NCBI GenBank assembly: GCA_023525975.1 | Contig: CM042032.1 | Coordinates: 71,818,260-71,882,259 of the forward strand | Source: Smallanthus sonchifolius | Taxonomy: Eukaryota > Streptophyta > Magnoliopsida > Asterales > Asteraceae | Length of the DNA stretch: 64,000 nucleotides | Direction of reading: 5' to 3' | Shown: positions 40,327 through 53,223 of the stretch, piece after piece | Layout: every line of letters starts with the position of its first letter | Numbering within the stretch: the stretch's first letter is position 1 | Notes under the pieces: model-generated | What the model saw: only the letters and a program-made list of their open reading frames with translations | What the model was told of the DNA's origin: nothing | Database searches by the model: none | Program-made: the position numbers and the translations under genes

Positions 40327-43049
40327 TAGAGGTGCACAAAACGGTTTTTTAACCCGAACCGGTTCGAACCCGACCCGAACCGGTTTGGTCAACGGAAAGT
40401 CAAAACCGGTTTGGCCCTAAACCGGTTCGGGTTAACCCGATTTGGAGGCAAGAAAATCCCTAACCTATTAAACCGGTTAGGGTTGGGTTGAAACCGGTTT
40501 GTGTGTTAAACCGGTTTTAATTTAAAAAATTGAATAAATTCAAATAAATTCGATATTTTTAATAAAAAATAAAAAAAAAATAACAAATATAAAACATAAA
40601 GTGCAATGTTTATTAATATTTGAAAAGTTCGGAAATTAAAAAACATGACAAGATAAAATTATAAAATTACAAAACATTACAAATGACAATATATATTTTT
40701 ATTTTTTGGAATATTGATTGATTATTCTTGTGCGTTGTCTTCGGAACTGGAGATTCATAGCCTTGCATCTTCGGCTAGTTCTTCATCGGTGACTGGTTCG
40801 GATATTCCAAGATCAACCACGTTGTTGTGTATGATTTCTTCGGCTTGAATTTCGTCTTCGAGAGAAGTTTGGTCTTGTATCCTATCCATCGCATCCAAAT
40901 GGTCCTTCAAGCAAATGCACATTTCCATCGCTAGGGGGTGAGTCTAGTCCTTCGTATCGATAAGACCCTGCCACTAAAAGAAAACGCAGATTCCGAAGCT
41001 ACTGTGGAAATTTGGATGGTTAGTACATCACGGGCTATGGCGGAAAGAATCGAAAACGAAGCTTCGTTTTTTTTCCACCGAGCCAAAATATCAAACTCCT
41101 CAAAAACGGTAGGAAGCACAAACGCTAAAAAGTTTGTGCCAATATACTTTCCGAGTTCGCTACTCGGGGTGGTACCTCGAGCCCGTTTACTGAATTCATT
41201 TAACATTTCGTTATATAAATTCAAATTAACATCTCTCGAGCTACCACTTGATGATGTACCCATTGTATCATGTGGAGTCGGAGTTGGAGTTGTACCATAT
41301 TTATGTAAATAAACATCAAATAAATCTTGTAAACATTTGTTAAAATATGTTTTGTGCCTTGTACAAAATGGATGTTTTCACTATCCAAATTCAAAGCGTA
41401 AGTAATTCTATCAATCAACGTTTTAACCCCGAAAACATTTATGGTAGGGTTTAACGCGGCGGTACAAGTTATAACGGGAGACATTTCTTTAAAATATTTA
41501 CTAATTTTTCTTTCATCGGTTCTATCATTTTTTTGTAAAAAGAGTGCTTTTATTTTCAAGTTCATACAACTTGTTAGCCATTAAATATATTTGTTTTAGA
41601 GTTAATGGACTTGTGGGATAATAAACACCGGATAAAAAAGTGGTGGTGGTTTTGAAAACTTCAAGCAATTCGGTTACGTCTTTTAAAATGTCCCAACTCG
41701 TAGACGAAAACTTTAGAATTTTACGACGAGGTTTTGAGGCAAGCATTTCATGAAATATTTCTAAAGTTTCTCTTTGTCGTAAAGCGTTATAAAACATATT
41801 ATAAGTCGAGTTCCATTTTGTCTCGACGTCCCAATTCGGACCTAAGCAAAGATTATTCGTTTCACTACAAAATCTAATATAATCATGATATCTTTTTTTG
41901 TTATTAAAAATATCTTTAAGCATTAGTCGAAAAACATATGTTAAGTTTGAAACCTCTTTAATTGCAAGCCCGGCTTGCATCGCCAAGTTAATGATGTGTG
42001 CGACACATCGACTATGGAAATAAAACGCCGTTGCAAATCGGTTTATATTTAATTTCTAGTTTTTGAACCGCATTTGTATTATTAAATGCATTATCAAAAG
42101 ACATTGAAAAAAGTTTATTTTGTAATTTAAATTCGGTTATAACACCATCTAATATATAAGATAAATTTTCGCCGGTGTGTGGATATTCAAACAAGTCAAA
42201 CGCGATTGTACGCTTCATCATTTGCCACGTTTTGGGATCAACCCAATGTGTGGTGACGCAAAGGTACGAATCTGGTATACCATATGGAGCCGACCAAACA
42301 TCGGTGGTTAAGTTTACACTGGTTTCCAAATTTTCAAAACCTAAAATTAATTCTTTTTTTGCTTTTTTTCACATTTTTATACAATCTCGTCTAAGGGGAT
42401 GCGACTTACTTGATGATAACGTGGTTGGAGTGTCTCTTGAATCATCCTTATCAAGCGCGGATTGTCAAAGTGGTTGAACGACAATCCTTCTTGAATCACT
42501 AACATCGCCATTCGATCTCGAACAATATTTGGATTAAAGTTCCAAATTCCTCCTTCGCTTGTCATCGAGGCTTGACCTTCACTTGGAATTCTCTTCAACG
42601 ACGGGCAAGATTTTTCCATATGCGTTTTCAAACTAGTGTTTGAATCTTTCCCCAAAAACGCACCACACATCTTGCACCAAGCACGTTCATTCCCATTTGA
42701 CAACAAACATAAATCGTAATTGCACCAAATTGCCGGATTTCTCGTTGTTGGTCGAATTTCCACAACGCTAACTTCGTTTGAGGAAGCACCAACACTTGAC
42801 ATGGTTATTTTCTTTGAGAGAGTTTAGAGAGGGTTTTTGAGCGATTAAAGAGCGGTTTTAGAGATTAGAGAGTGTAAAGTGAGGTGTGATCAACCCTAAA
42901 CACCCCACCTATTTATAGTGTTTTAAGAGTGCTAATGGGGCCAAAAAAAGGGCCAAATTCGACTCCAACGGATATAAATCCGTTCACTAACGGCTATATT
43001 GTTTTCAGCGAAAAAACCAGTTTCAAACCGGTTTTTTTGTGCACCTCTA
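40327..43049 (-). mobile_element. Complete but inactive hAT transposon
   Basis: 2723 bp bounded by TIRs TAGAGGTGCACAAAA and complement TAGAGGTGCACAAAAA, within a perfect 8-bp target duplication CTTGTTCC (40319-40326 and 43050-43057). The subterminal regions carry AACCGGTT words. The only gene is a minus-strand transposase, described separately. The perfect duplication and long TIRs suggest a fairly recent insertion. Confidence 0.95.
40730..42802 (-). pseudogene. hAT transposase (BED finger, RICESLEEPER-like), broken
   Basis: Starts at 42802. Domains in order: a BED zinc finger with CKMCG and H..C ligands (about 42580-42730); the RNase H-like core with NLTTDVWSAP (near 42300), FSMSFDNAFNNT (near 42110) and WNSTYNMF (near 41810); then the hAT C-terminal dimerisation region with STVASESAFSFSGRVL (near 40985). 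At least four breaks are visible: a one-base shift near 42400, an in-frame TGA just after it where relatives have Trp, another shift near 42040, and shifts near 41560 and 41280. The tail runs to about 40745. The protein would have moved this element and MITEs with similar ends; this copy cannot. Confidence 0.9.
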
Positions 43050-43057
43050 CTTGTTCC

Positions 43058-43770
43058 TGCTTTCAAATTATAAGAACTGATCAAACCCAAATTGGATGTT
43101 AACTTTTGTTGGTTAGTTTTTGTGGTTCAGATATTCTGATCATCTTATGAATTGTTTTTGCACAAAAATATTTTAAATAGATACAAAGTCAAACAAAAAG
43201 TATTTAAAAAAAACCATGATAACTGCTATTGAATTGAAATGATAATCGTTTTATTCTGTTGTTTTAACTGCGAACAATAAAACAACTTAATAAAACCATT
43301 AGCAGTTGACGCATCACTATCATGTAACTCACGATAAAGTAATCGGTGTGAACTGTTTCATCATCTAACGCTATGAGCCAAACAGAACCTAGAAGCAAAC
43401 TACTCATCTTAAAAAAACCAAACAGGTCGATTTGGTTTTACGGTCGGTTATGTTATGATCCAGCCATAAAAATCCATGTGCATTGTCAGAAAATGTCTGC
43501 TAAAACAAGTCCCATATATAGCATATTCATTAACTGATCAGCCAAGGGATTGCCGCAACCTACAGCTCTTCATCAGGTCTAAACCAGAACCGCAACCAAA
43601 AACCAAACCAATTTGCGTCAGTTCAGACAGTAAAGTAAACACAAACTCGCTTTGTTTTCTTTTAAAATTAAAACCGGTTTGATTTTAGATTATATTACAA
43701 GACACGAGAAAAGAGTTTACATACAACTGCACGGTACTCTGATAACTTCATGATTAAGAAGTTTATGGGA
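43058..43770. other. Intergenic region downstream of SGF29
   Basis: No gene is recognised. The last 100 bases before 43770 are the likely SGF29 3' UTR. Confidence 0.4.
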
Positions 43771-46700
43771 TCACTGGCGATGCCCTTCAGGAAGGGTAAC
43801 TACCTTGTGGAAGGGCACGTGCCTCTGAGGCAAGGATCCATCTTCCTCGTCGTCATCAAATTCAAGAACATAACTGCCCAAGAAATAAAACGAAACTAAG
43901 AGTCAATCAACAGATAAAAACAAGGCGTGTCTTGACTTTCATGGCCACGCAGGTCATTTTGCAAACCAATATTTAGATAAAGGCATGTTTTTTGTTGTTA
44001 TTGTAGGTTCTTTTGAAGCACCCCAGTTTTAATCTAAATTTAACTAAATTGGTATCAATTTCCGTCCCCGGGTTGACTTGTTTGACCACAAAAGTCTATA
44101 TTTGGACTTAGATGGCCAGCACAGCCAACCAAAATGGTAGATTTTAGGCATGCCTAGATGCATCATCCGAGTGCTTTGCCACACAAATTTTCTAGATATC
44201 AGATAAACATTCCACCTGGCATTATTTACTAGAGGTGGGAAGATGTGTCGGTCGGGTAATGGATCAGAAAAGGTCCTTTTTTGACACGTTGGATAGTAAG
44301 CACCATTTTGTCCATTATTTTTTATTTTATAAATAACAATGCCTTATGCAGGACTACAGAAACAGGAAATCTTTGAATAAAACGATTTAGGAGGTTGTAT
44401 GCAATAAAAAGTAGACTTTGTATGACTTTTAACTCGTTTGACCCATTCCCCTTTCAGGTTTGACCTGTTTGAGATAAAAACATAACCCAAATTGCCCAAT
44501 TCATAAATAAATGGGTCGGAACTGCCATCTCTCCTATTTGCCAAGTCAAATGTTGCAATTCATAGGACAGATTGAATTATGAGTTTGAACTTACTCATCA
44601 GTTTTCCTCTGTAGATTTTCGCATTGGGCCCAGAAACAACCGCATCAAACAAATGAAAAACATTAGCTACATGTCACTGGCATCATGAATAAAGCTCATT
44701 TATGAAGTGTCAACACAAAGGGTTTATGGAATTAAAATACCTTACGAGCATTCACAACGGTAGCTTTATACAGAGCAGTGGTTCCAGGATAAACTGCCAA
44801 TACGTGTTTTCCAGGCGGGAAATCTTGAGCAGTAGATGGATCATTTCGTTTCGGGAAAGGTATAATATGTGACATTGGCAGCTTGTACTTTCTAATAACA
44901 TCAAAAAAGAAAAATAAACATCGGGTCTAAAATCAGAAATATCTACATAACCTTTAATTTCAGAAGGTTAAATTCTGAACTTAGATAATCAAAAAGTGAC
45001 CTACAGCTACATGTGGCAAAATTATTTTTGTATGGAAGTCAAAATGGGTCGCGGGTTGGTTGCCCTGCCAAGACCTTTTTGATCTTTTTATAAAAGAAAA
45101 CAATAACTAATGTACTAAATATGACTACAAAAACTTCTATTTGAATAATAATATAATTATATTGAACAAAGTGACTCTGAAGGTTATTTGCAAATTGCAC
45201 CTAATACATTTTGGACAACTTTTTAGTTTAATATTCTAATTCTACACATTTGACCCTATAAAGGTAAAATAAACACCAATTGTATCATTTTTAGATAAAC
45301 TGTTTTGAAATTTACCCCACTAATGCTAATCCTAGTTTAGGCATAAAATCATAAACAGCATATACCTCTGGCCAGCCGGTTCTTCATCGTCACCTGGTTC
45401 CTCATCAAGAACTTCAAATCTGCTTAAATTCACAAATCATATAAAAAGATACTAGGGAAAACATCAAAAATCACATAACAAATCAGCATGTATGCACTCA
45501 ATTATAAAAGGTATTTGAAGTTACCATCAGTCAAAGAAACATAAATTCTTTTTGGTTTGTTTATTGAACACAAACAGATCACTATCAAACAAGCCAACAT
45601 GCAGTACGCCTAGCATACAATTTTTTTGCTTCAAGTGTAATTACGGATTACCAATGCGTAACAAGAAGATATGATTAGCAGATTAAGCAATTTCTACGGT
45701 GGCACACTGAAAATTCCATAATCAAATACTGATTCCAAATTCCAATTTATACTGATACTCCGATATATAAATAAATAAATAACATAACTTATTGCAGATT
45801 GAATCTGAAATGTACTTACTCTCGTGTGTCCCTATCAAAGTGAATTACTTTGACAATGAACCACTCGTCTTTGTCAGCATCCTCCTGTGTGACCCTAGCA
45901 GCAACCTGACAACGTTATATTTACATGTTAGTATGTTACATTTATCTTACATTCAAGCATAATTAAATAAAAAAACTATTAAAATGGTAAAAAAATTTGA
46001 AAGCTGAATTGTAAAAAGTGTGGCAAATACTTGTTCCCCCTTTAAGTTTGCAAGATGATCAAGGTGGTTACGAAGGGAAGGAGAAACCCTTGGTACATCT
46101 GGATCAGCTTTCATTCTTTTCTTCTTCTGTTCATTACCTTCTGCAATACAAAAAACCCCATAAAGCTTCTGATGGATAAAATACAAATATTAGGTACATT
46201 TTCAAGGATGGTCATGAATAACAAAAACAGGGTTGTCAAAGCACTTCTAATCAATGAAGATCTTATACCGACAATTGAGATAAACACAATATTATATTAA
46301 ATAAAAAAAGGTAAGAAAAGGTTTTTGTCATGCATATTCCCACCCATTCTTCTTCTTTGTTGCCCAAGAGGCCCGGAAGGTATCAGAGCATCCAACTGAC
46401 TTAACAACTGACTGGAAACACTGCACCCAAATTTTTTAAACAATAGGTAAGAATTGTGTTGACCAAAAGCATAAAAATGAAAAGAACAGGTTAATGATAG
46501 ACATACGCTACTTCACTTTCTGAAAGTTCTTTTGCTTGAATGTAAAGCATCTTAAGCCTTGAAAGAGAATTATCACCGGGTTTCTCCACCACCTCAGGAG
46601 CTTCACGAGTAAGAAAATTGCAATTAAAATAAATTATTTAACCAAGAACATGAATAATAGATATAATATACATTAAAATATTATGAACACTACAACAGAA

Positions 46701-48264
46701 ATCAGACAACCATAATGGCTCCTTCAATCATGTTTATGAGAAGCTAGCTTTTGATATATGGATCAACATTATACTGACCATTTATTGTCAAAGTACAAAT
46801 GAGCACAGGGGCATGCAATCACTAAACCATATGATGCATGTTTGTTAAAAGAAAATTTAATATGATTCCTCAAATCATGTTTGTGAGAAGACAGCTTTAG
46901 ATATATTTGTGTCCTGTAGCAGGGAAAAAAATAACTAATCTTTTGGAAATACCAAAAGAGTTGTAAGGGAGATGGACTGCTTAGCAAAATGCTGTTTTTG
47001 TAGGAATAACAACCTTAACCTCCATAAAGTTAAATGAGTGCCAATATGTCTGGTCTATTCAGAGCAATGATACTCTAAAATAGAAAAATCCCAGATTCAT
47101 GCATCTTTAAAAAGAATAAATTCTGGGGCCTACTTTAGGAAATTTAATAACTTCAGTTCAAGCAAACCAAGTATATGGTAATTGAAGTATGGTTGCAATC
47201 ATGGGTGTACCCTTGACATCTTTAGTGGTGAAACAAAAAATGGACATTTTTTAGGAACACGTAAACTTATTTTGGAATGAACCAGACAAAAAGTCACATG
47301 ATTCTTATTAAAAGATCAAGAATACTTAAAACTGATGTTCATTTAGTGTTAAAAACTTAAAGCTGGTTCATTGATTGGCATTCATTCAAATAAAGAGCAT
47401 ACACAATAGTCTTGCTAATTATAACAAACTGCCCCAAAACAGAAAGAAAATCTTATGAACTTGGAAACTTCAAATTAAAAATAAGAACTAAATAGCTGCA
47501 AGAACAACCCAAACATCTCAAGCCCTAATATAGCTACAAATTTATACTTTCAAGTGGAGTGTAACATTGTGTCATATTTTCCAAGTTAAGAAGGTTGCAT
47601 GTTCCTCCACTAATGCATCTTACAAACTCTACTAAGAAGGCTTGCAATTCAATCAGTCACAAATATATTCATTTCTTTTTGCTATTAGCACCAACTTTCA
47701 AGTAATTACACATTCTTATTCTGTTCACATTTAAGAGCAATTCAAATATGATGAGATAAGGTAAATCTATCCAGATGTCCATCCCCATTGAAAACTCCGC
47801 CAGTGATCCACAATAGATGTTGGCTTTGCGCATACCACATTCAAGAATTTTGATAACTTCTTGACATCTCTAAAGGATAAATACGAGTAACATAGCAAGT
47901 AAGCGACGATTTAGGTAAATTCATACAATATCAATTATCAACAAACGTAGTTAAGCAACAAATCCTACTTAATCGACTATATCCATCGATATCAAAACCC
48001 TAATTTAATATCAGAAATCCAAGAACTCAAAACAATAAAATACTTTCACTTCCCCAAATATATTGAACTCGGGACATACCGTACTAAGAATATAAGAATA
48101 AGAAAGTTTGTGAGTAATTAAGTTGTAAAGCGGGCATGAAACTCACTTGATTGTAGCTTTTTATGCATCTTGTTAATTTCAAGGAGTATCTCCTCCTGAT
48201 CTTTCCTTAAACGATCAAGCTCCTTTGACTGATCTAAGATTCCGGCAATGTCCGGCGAGGACAT
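43771..48264 (-). CDS. SGF29: SAGA-associated factor 29 (tandem Tudor)
   Basis: Nine coding exons (high to low): 48264-48147, 46600-46507, 46420-46344, 46140-46031, 45905-45820, 45419-45366, 44891-44741, 44608-44595 and 43873-43771, in frame, 268 residues, matching plant SGF29 length. The N-terminus (MSSPDIAGILDQSKEL...) is helical and would dock to the SAGA histone-acetyltransferase module. A basic stretch KKKRMK lies near residue 105 (possible nuclear signal). The C-terminal half is the SGF29 tandem Tudor domain, with VLAVYPGTTALYKATV (210-225) carrying the aromatic cage tyrosines 214 and 221, and FEVLDEEPGDDEE acidic residues that read the H3 N-terminus. SGF29 binds H3K4me2/3 and guides Gcn5 acetylation (family knowledge). 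Exon 8 has only 14 bases. Intron 1 is 1.5 kb. Confidence 0.95.
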
Positions 48265-50100
48265 ATTTTTCCGCTAATTTGAAGAAATTACAGAGCTTTT
48301 CTCAAGATCCTTATATTGCTGAAACAATGAAGCAACTGTGTTACAAACAACAAAGTAAATAAGTTGGTGATGTAAGGCTAGGACTATCATAGGAAATATG
48401 ATGGAAGTGCAAAGAAAATGAAAAGAGGCTGTGAATAAAAAGTTACAATAGGTAGCAAAAGGTACAAATTTGGGGCCAACAATAACAGTTTGGTCAGTTT
48501 CAGAAATGGTTGACAATTGGCTAATAAGAAGATCCAAGTTTAAAGTCATCATGCGAGTTTATTGCTTAAGCAACTATAAAGCTTAATCCTAAATCAATTA
48601 TAATCCATGAACATATAAACGCTGTATATATGTTGTTAGGTCTTATTTAAAATATATTAGAATAAAGATAAGTTGATTTACAAAACTGCAAAAGTTCATC
48701 AAAATTTTGAATATACTGTTTGAGACCAAAATTAAAGTGGATTTAAAAATATGTTTCAAGCTAGACTCTTTTTCATGCTAAAATCTAAATGCAGAACAAT
48801 GTACAACTTTCACTACACCGCTACAAGTAACATCAGCATAATTGATTTGGGTTTTAAGAAGAGTTTCAGGTTTGTAGAGCATGAATGTATACATAAATGT
48901 AGCCTTTTAACATTACTACATGAAAATAAATCCAGAACCAAAATCATTTGGTTTTTACCAATTACCTTATTATTTGAAATTAAGGGCACCAACATAGAGA
49001 CAACACCTCCATTAATGTAGGTAAAAACAAAGGTAACTTCAATTCGGGTATGTGTGTGGCGCACACTAACTTTTCAAGCCCGTGGAGTAAAATAGTTTTA
49101 AGGCTATGTGTAATGGTTTCACTAAAAAGTAAAAAACGTCCCGCCACGTAGGCGGGATTGAAACCACTAACCAAAACTACTAAATTGTGTAATGGTTTCA
49201 TCATCCACCATTAATTTAAAAATTAACTTTTTTGTTAGATGAGCTGCATTTATTGGTTGAATTTTGTCTATCCACCATTCAGACGTGATTTGACCTCGCC
49301 CCATGCTCGTGATTTGCCCCACCCCTTTGCCCATCACGCCCCAGCGGGCGGCATTCAACGCCCAAGGGGCTGAGGTGGTGGTGGGCATGAGACCACTACA
49401 CATAGCCTAAGACCAAAGTTGGTTTTTAACGCATTAACTTTCAATATAATAAAGTTTTGTTGGGATTACAAAAACAATCAAGAGTTAATTGTAAAACCAC
49501 AACACATTGTAACCAATTCCATCTCACCCAAGGTCAACTCCTGGTCATCATTTAAAGTACCAGCAATAGGGAGCTAAGCTAACTGCAATCAGCACCTAGC
49601 TTTATTTAATCATTTCTATTCATAAACAGAAACCCTAACTGGATCCCAACATATCAAATAACCGCTATATTCTCAAATCTCAACACAAAATAAACCCTAG
49701 ATCCAATGACAACACTAGCAGGATGTCAATACACGGTAATCACATCAATAATCAACGATTTTGTAATCAAAATTCCATGGTATCAACTTGATTGGTCGAT
49801 TTGAATAAAAATATAAATTAATCCATCGGAAACAACTATCCGTACAGTAAGTAGATGAATATACATAATTAGATAGTAAGAGATCAGCTAGACTCACGTA
49901 TCCTACATAGAATCCTGTGCGTTCGTCAACAATCCTTCACGTTCTGAAGAGATACAAACAGAAATTACGAATATTTGTTGATGATTTGCAGAGGATTTTC
50001 GCGGGAGAGGACACAAAACCCCAAACTTTCTTACAATTTTCTAGAAAGTTCCAATTTAGTAATTTTCCTAACAACTTGGAATGGGATTGGGGGAAATTTA
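48265..50100 (-). promoter_or_regulatory. SGF29 5' UTR with an inferred intron (48319-49897)
   Basis: On the minus strand GGATAC|GTGAGTC at 49897 is a good donor and TTGTTTCAG|CAATA at 48319 a good acceptor, implying a leader exon from 49898 to roughly 50100 and a 1.6 kb leader intron. The intron contains a PIF/Harbinger-type MITE. This is inferred from splice signals only. Confidence 0.55.
49102..49407. mobile_element. PIF/Harbinger-type MITE, copy 2
   Basis: TAA duplications at 49099-49101 and 49408-49410. TIRs GGCTATGTGTAATGGTTTC and complement GGCTATGTGTAGTGGTCTC mark the ends. The CCCGCCACGT and CACGCCC subterminal words are shared with the copies at 27359 and 56152. Confidence 0.92.
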
Positions 50101-50199
50101 GAACACATATTAATATTATTCTTTTGATTTTTTTTATAGTTTTTTTAGTTACACTTTTTTTTTTATTATTGTTCATAAAACGATAATACGGTAGGGATA

Positions 50200-50780
50200 A
50201 AGTATGTTTTCATCAATATAATGAGACACGTATCCTTGGAGGTTCCAAGGCTAAGTGGTACTATTACAAGGATGATCACTGATTATAACCCAGGGGAAGT
50301 AAAGTAAATACAAGGAGAAGCCATCTCCAGTACAAGGGGAAGTAACGAGAGTAAAGAGGAGAGGATCATGCTAAAATTACGAGTCTAAGTATTTGATCCG
50401 GGGATGTCCTCAAATGACTTATGCGGCTAGTATTTATAGTGGCCTTTGAGTGCTTCCTCGTTCTTCAAGTTGATTTCGTGACTTCTCCAGAAGAGGAAGC
50501 TAGGCTACTTTCTTCTTCACATTTTTCTCTTTCTTCCTTGATTCTAGTAATATTTTGACTTTCCTTTCTGTTGTCAACGACTACCCTTGTTTTGTCCATT
50601 TACTAGGTTTGTGCTCCCTTTATCTCGTTCATCAATGTTTGACTATCGAAGGTAAAACATCCCTCAATTATTGTGTCGATGCCATATTCGTTAGACAAAA
50701 GGGAGAGTGCTCTCATTCTGTACATCATCTTAATTTATAAAAATAAAAAATCATTTAAACTATAAATAATTCAATATTAT
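50200..50780. other. Unassigned intergenic segment
   Basis: More balanced base composition than its surroundings and LTR-like phrases (TATTTATAGTGGCC) on the plus strand, but no defined ends, primer site or frame. No gene is recognised. Confidence 0.3.
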
Positions 50781-50893
50781 ATAAATAAAAATATTTACTA
50801 TAGTACGGTCGACTGCATTTATATGAAGCTAATAATATAATGCGACATGTCCAACATGGGCGGAAACAACTATTTTACATCCTTGTTATGGTC

Positions 50894-51063
50894 GTCCGCC
50901 TCTATTATACGGTCGTCCTCCCATATTATACGGTCGTCCCGCCCATACTAATTTCGCCGTCCGCCCATATAATACGGTCGTCTACCCATATAATACAGTA
51001 TTTCCGCCCATATTATAATGTCTTCCGCCTCTATTACATGAGCGTTCGCCTCTATTACATGAG
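50894..51063. repeat. 21-bp minisatellite
   Basis: Eight units of about 21-23 bp of the type GTCCGCCTCTATTATACGGTC. The last three have drifted to TTCGCCTCTATTACATGAGC. The short frame through it, repeating Leu-Tyr-Tyr, is a product of the repeat. Confidence 0.85.
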
Positions 51064-51211
51064 CGTCACCGTTCATGAGAGGTGAGCAAATAACCGAATT
51101 AACCAAACCGTAACCGAGTTAGCCGATTTAACTGAACAAATAACCGATTAACCGAAATTTGCGGTTCGATTTTGATGTTTTACATAACCGAATTAACCGA
51201 ACCAAACTGAT

Positions 51212-51216
<5 letters not shown>

Positions 51217-51247
<31 letters not shown>
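51217..51247. repeat. (TA)n(GA)n microsatellite
   Basis: A short TA run followed by a GA run at the left edge of the nested element. Confidence 0.9.
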
Positions 51248-51913
51248 TTTAAATACAAAGGATTGTTATGGTGCGAATGTACGAATGATTATGGACCATT
51301 GATCTAGGAATTCAAGGGTTGAGATGAAATGTGTGCTTAGTCAGCTTGTTTTTATGCGTGAAATATGTCTGAAAGGGTAAAATTGGAATAGCTTACATTT
51401 GTTGACTTTTTTCAAGTTCCTCTATTTTTTAAAACACGCATAACTTTTATATATGACATTATCTTTTTTTTTTAAATTACACTATAAAATCGAGCATTTT
51501 ACTCTCTTTAATTTGAGTATAGTCTTGCTATACTTTTATGCTGTGCGTATAACATGTGTGATTATGATCATGCGTTATTATAAAACATGCGTGATTATGC
51601 GTATAACATGTGTGATTATGCGTAACACATGCGTGATTATGGTCATGCGTTATTATAAAATATGTGTGATTATGTGTATAACATGCGTGATTATGGTCAT
51701 GTGTTATTATAAACATGCGTAATTATCATTTTAAACATGCGTTATTATCATTTTAAACATGCGTTATTTTATGACATGCATAATTATTTATAATACATAC
51801 GTTATTATTATGACGCGGACGCATTTACCCCTCGCCCATTGAACACGTGTCGCATGTTGGTGCCTTCGTACGCTTCGTACATTAAAAGCCCTTTGTACAA
51901 TAACCGGACCCTA
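51247..51913. mobile_element. TIR element, copy 2 of the ATACAAAGGG family
   Basis: The left end ATTTAAATACAAAGGATTGT and right end CCCTTTGTACAATAACCGGACCC match the copy at 25217-25837. The interior is again made of CATGCGTGATTATG words. Its right part is duplicated directly downstream. Confidence 0.8.
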
Positions 51914-52358
51914 TACACACAAACACACATACACATACACATAAACATACATATATATATACACACACATATAGCTAACACATGCGTATAACATGTGTGA
52001 TTATGCATAACACATACGTGATTATGGTCATGCGTTATTATAAAACATGTGTGATTATGTGTATAACATGGGTGATTATGTTCATGTGTTACTATAAAAC
52101 ATACATAATTATGGTCATGTGTTATTATAAACATGCGTAATTATCATTTTAAACATGCGTTATTATCATTTTAAACATGCGTTATTTTATGACATGCATA
52201 ATTATTTATAATACATGCGTTATTATTATGACGTGGACGCATTTACCCCTCGCCCGCTGAACACGTGTCACATGTTGGTGCCTTCGTACGCTTCGTACAT
52301 TAAAAGCCCTTTGTACAATAACCGAACCCTATACACACAAACACAAACACAAACACAC

Positions 52359-52389
<31 letters not shown>

Positions 52390-52412
52390 TATATATACAC
52401 ACACACATATAG
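51599..52412. repeat. Tandem duplication of about 380-430 bp
   Basis: 51599-51976 and 51983-52412 share the same order: CGTATAACATGTGTGATTATG, the block GACATGCATAATTATTTATA, then ACGCATTTACCCCTCGCCC, TTCGTACGCTTCGTACATTA, a CA/TACACA run and ATATAGCTA. The second copy differs by point changes and a longer CA-type run. Confidence 0.9.
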
Positions 52413-52741
52413 CTATTTAAATTTTAAAACACGTAATGCACTTTATACATAATTGTTTGCGTTAGAATCCTATTAACTTTATAAAAAAATATACTATTTA
52501 GCTAATTTAGTTATAATATTCATTTGGGTTTGATTTCTATTTAAATTCTTAACAAAAATTCAAATTTTTTAGATTATGTCAAAAGTTTTGCTTTAGCGGT
52601 TAACCGAACCGAACCGAATGACTACTAATAACCGACTAACCGAAACTGAATTAATCGAAACGATCGGTTTTCAAAACCCTTTAACCGAAAATTTCGGTTT
52701 CGGTTTGGTGGGGGCTCAATACCGAACCGATCACACCCCTA

Positions 52742-53223
52742 GTTCACGTTGAGTGTTACATTTTGTAGTAGAAAAAAGTCAAAGGAACAAAATAATAAAT
52801 TGATCGGTGAAAGAGACATTTTGATAATTTTTTCTTAATTTAATGTATAATTAAGTAAAATTTTGATTTATTTTATTCCTAAATACATTGTTTTTATTAA
52901 TAAAGGTGTGAAAATTGTTACTATTTTATGCATTTAATATTAAAAGCACATCATAAAATTTAAATTAAAAATTGAAATAATCGTAAAAAATATATTTTTG
53001 TCATTAAAAATAAGATATGTATAACAATTATTATTTAATCAATGACAAATTAATTCGTTTTATCACATAAAAGAATTATCACATAAAAGAATTGATTTTT
53101 TATAGCAAATCATATGTAATCCAACATCTATCATTATGGTCGGAGACAATGTGTTAAACTTTTTGTTATTACAACCTTTATTTATTTATTTCACTGCTGT
53201 TAAAAAAATTATTTATTTCATTA
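52742..53223. other. AT-rich intergenic DNA
   Basis: No gene or repeat is recognised. A short duplication TTATCACATAAAAGAATT occurs at 53060-53090. Confidence 0.4.

Larger units (their letters stand above)
51077..52741. mobile_element. hAT-like MITE split by a nested TIR element
   Basis: Left AGAGGTGAGCAAATAACCGA and right complement AGGGGTGTGATCGGTTCGGT, each followed by AACCGAATTAACCGAAC-like words, are the two arms of one element. GTTCAT before and GTTCAC after could be remains of an 8-bp duplication. The interior (51217-52420) is another transposon and its duplication. Confidence 0.65.

Noticed and set aside
50840..52412. Open frames with Tyr-Tyr or His-Asn-His repeats
   Set aside because: They run through the 21-bp minisatellite and the CATGCGTGATTATG arrays on both strands. 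The periodic residues come from the DNA repeat, not from a protein.
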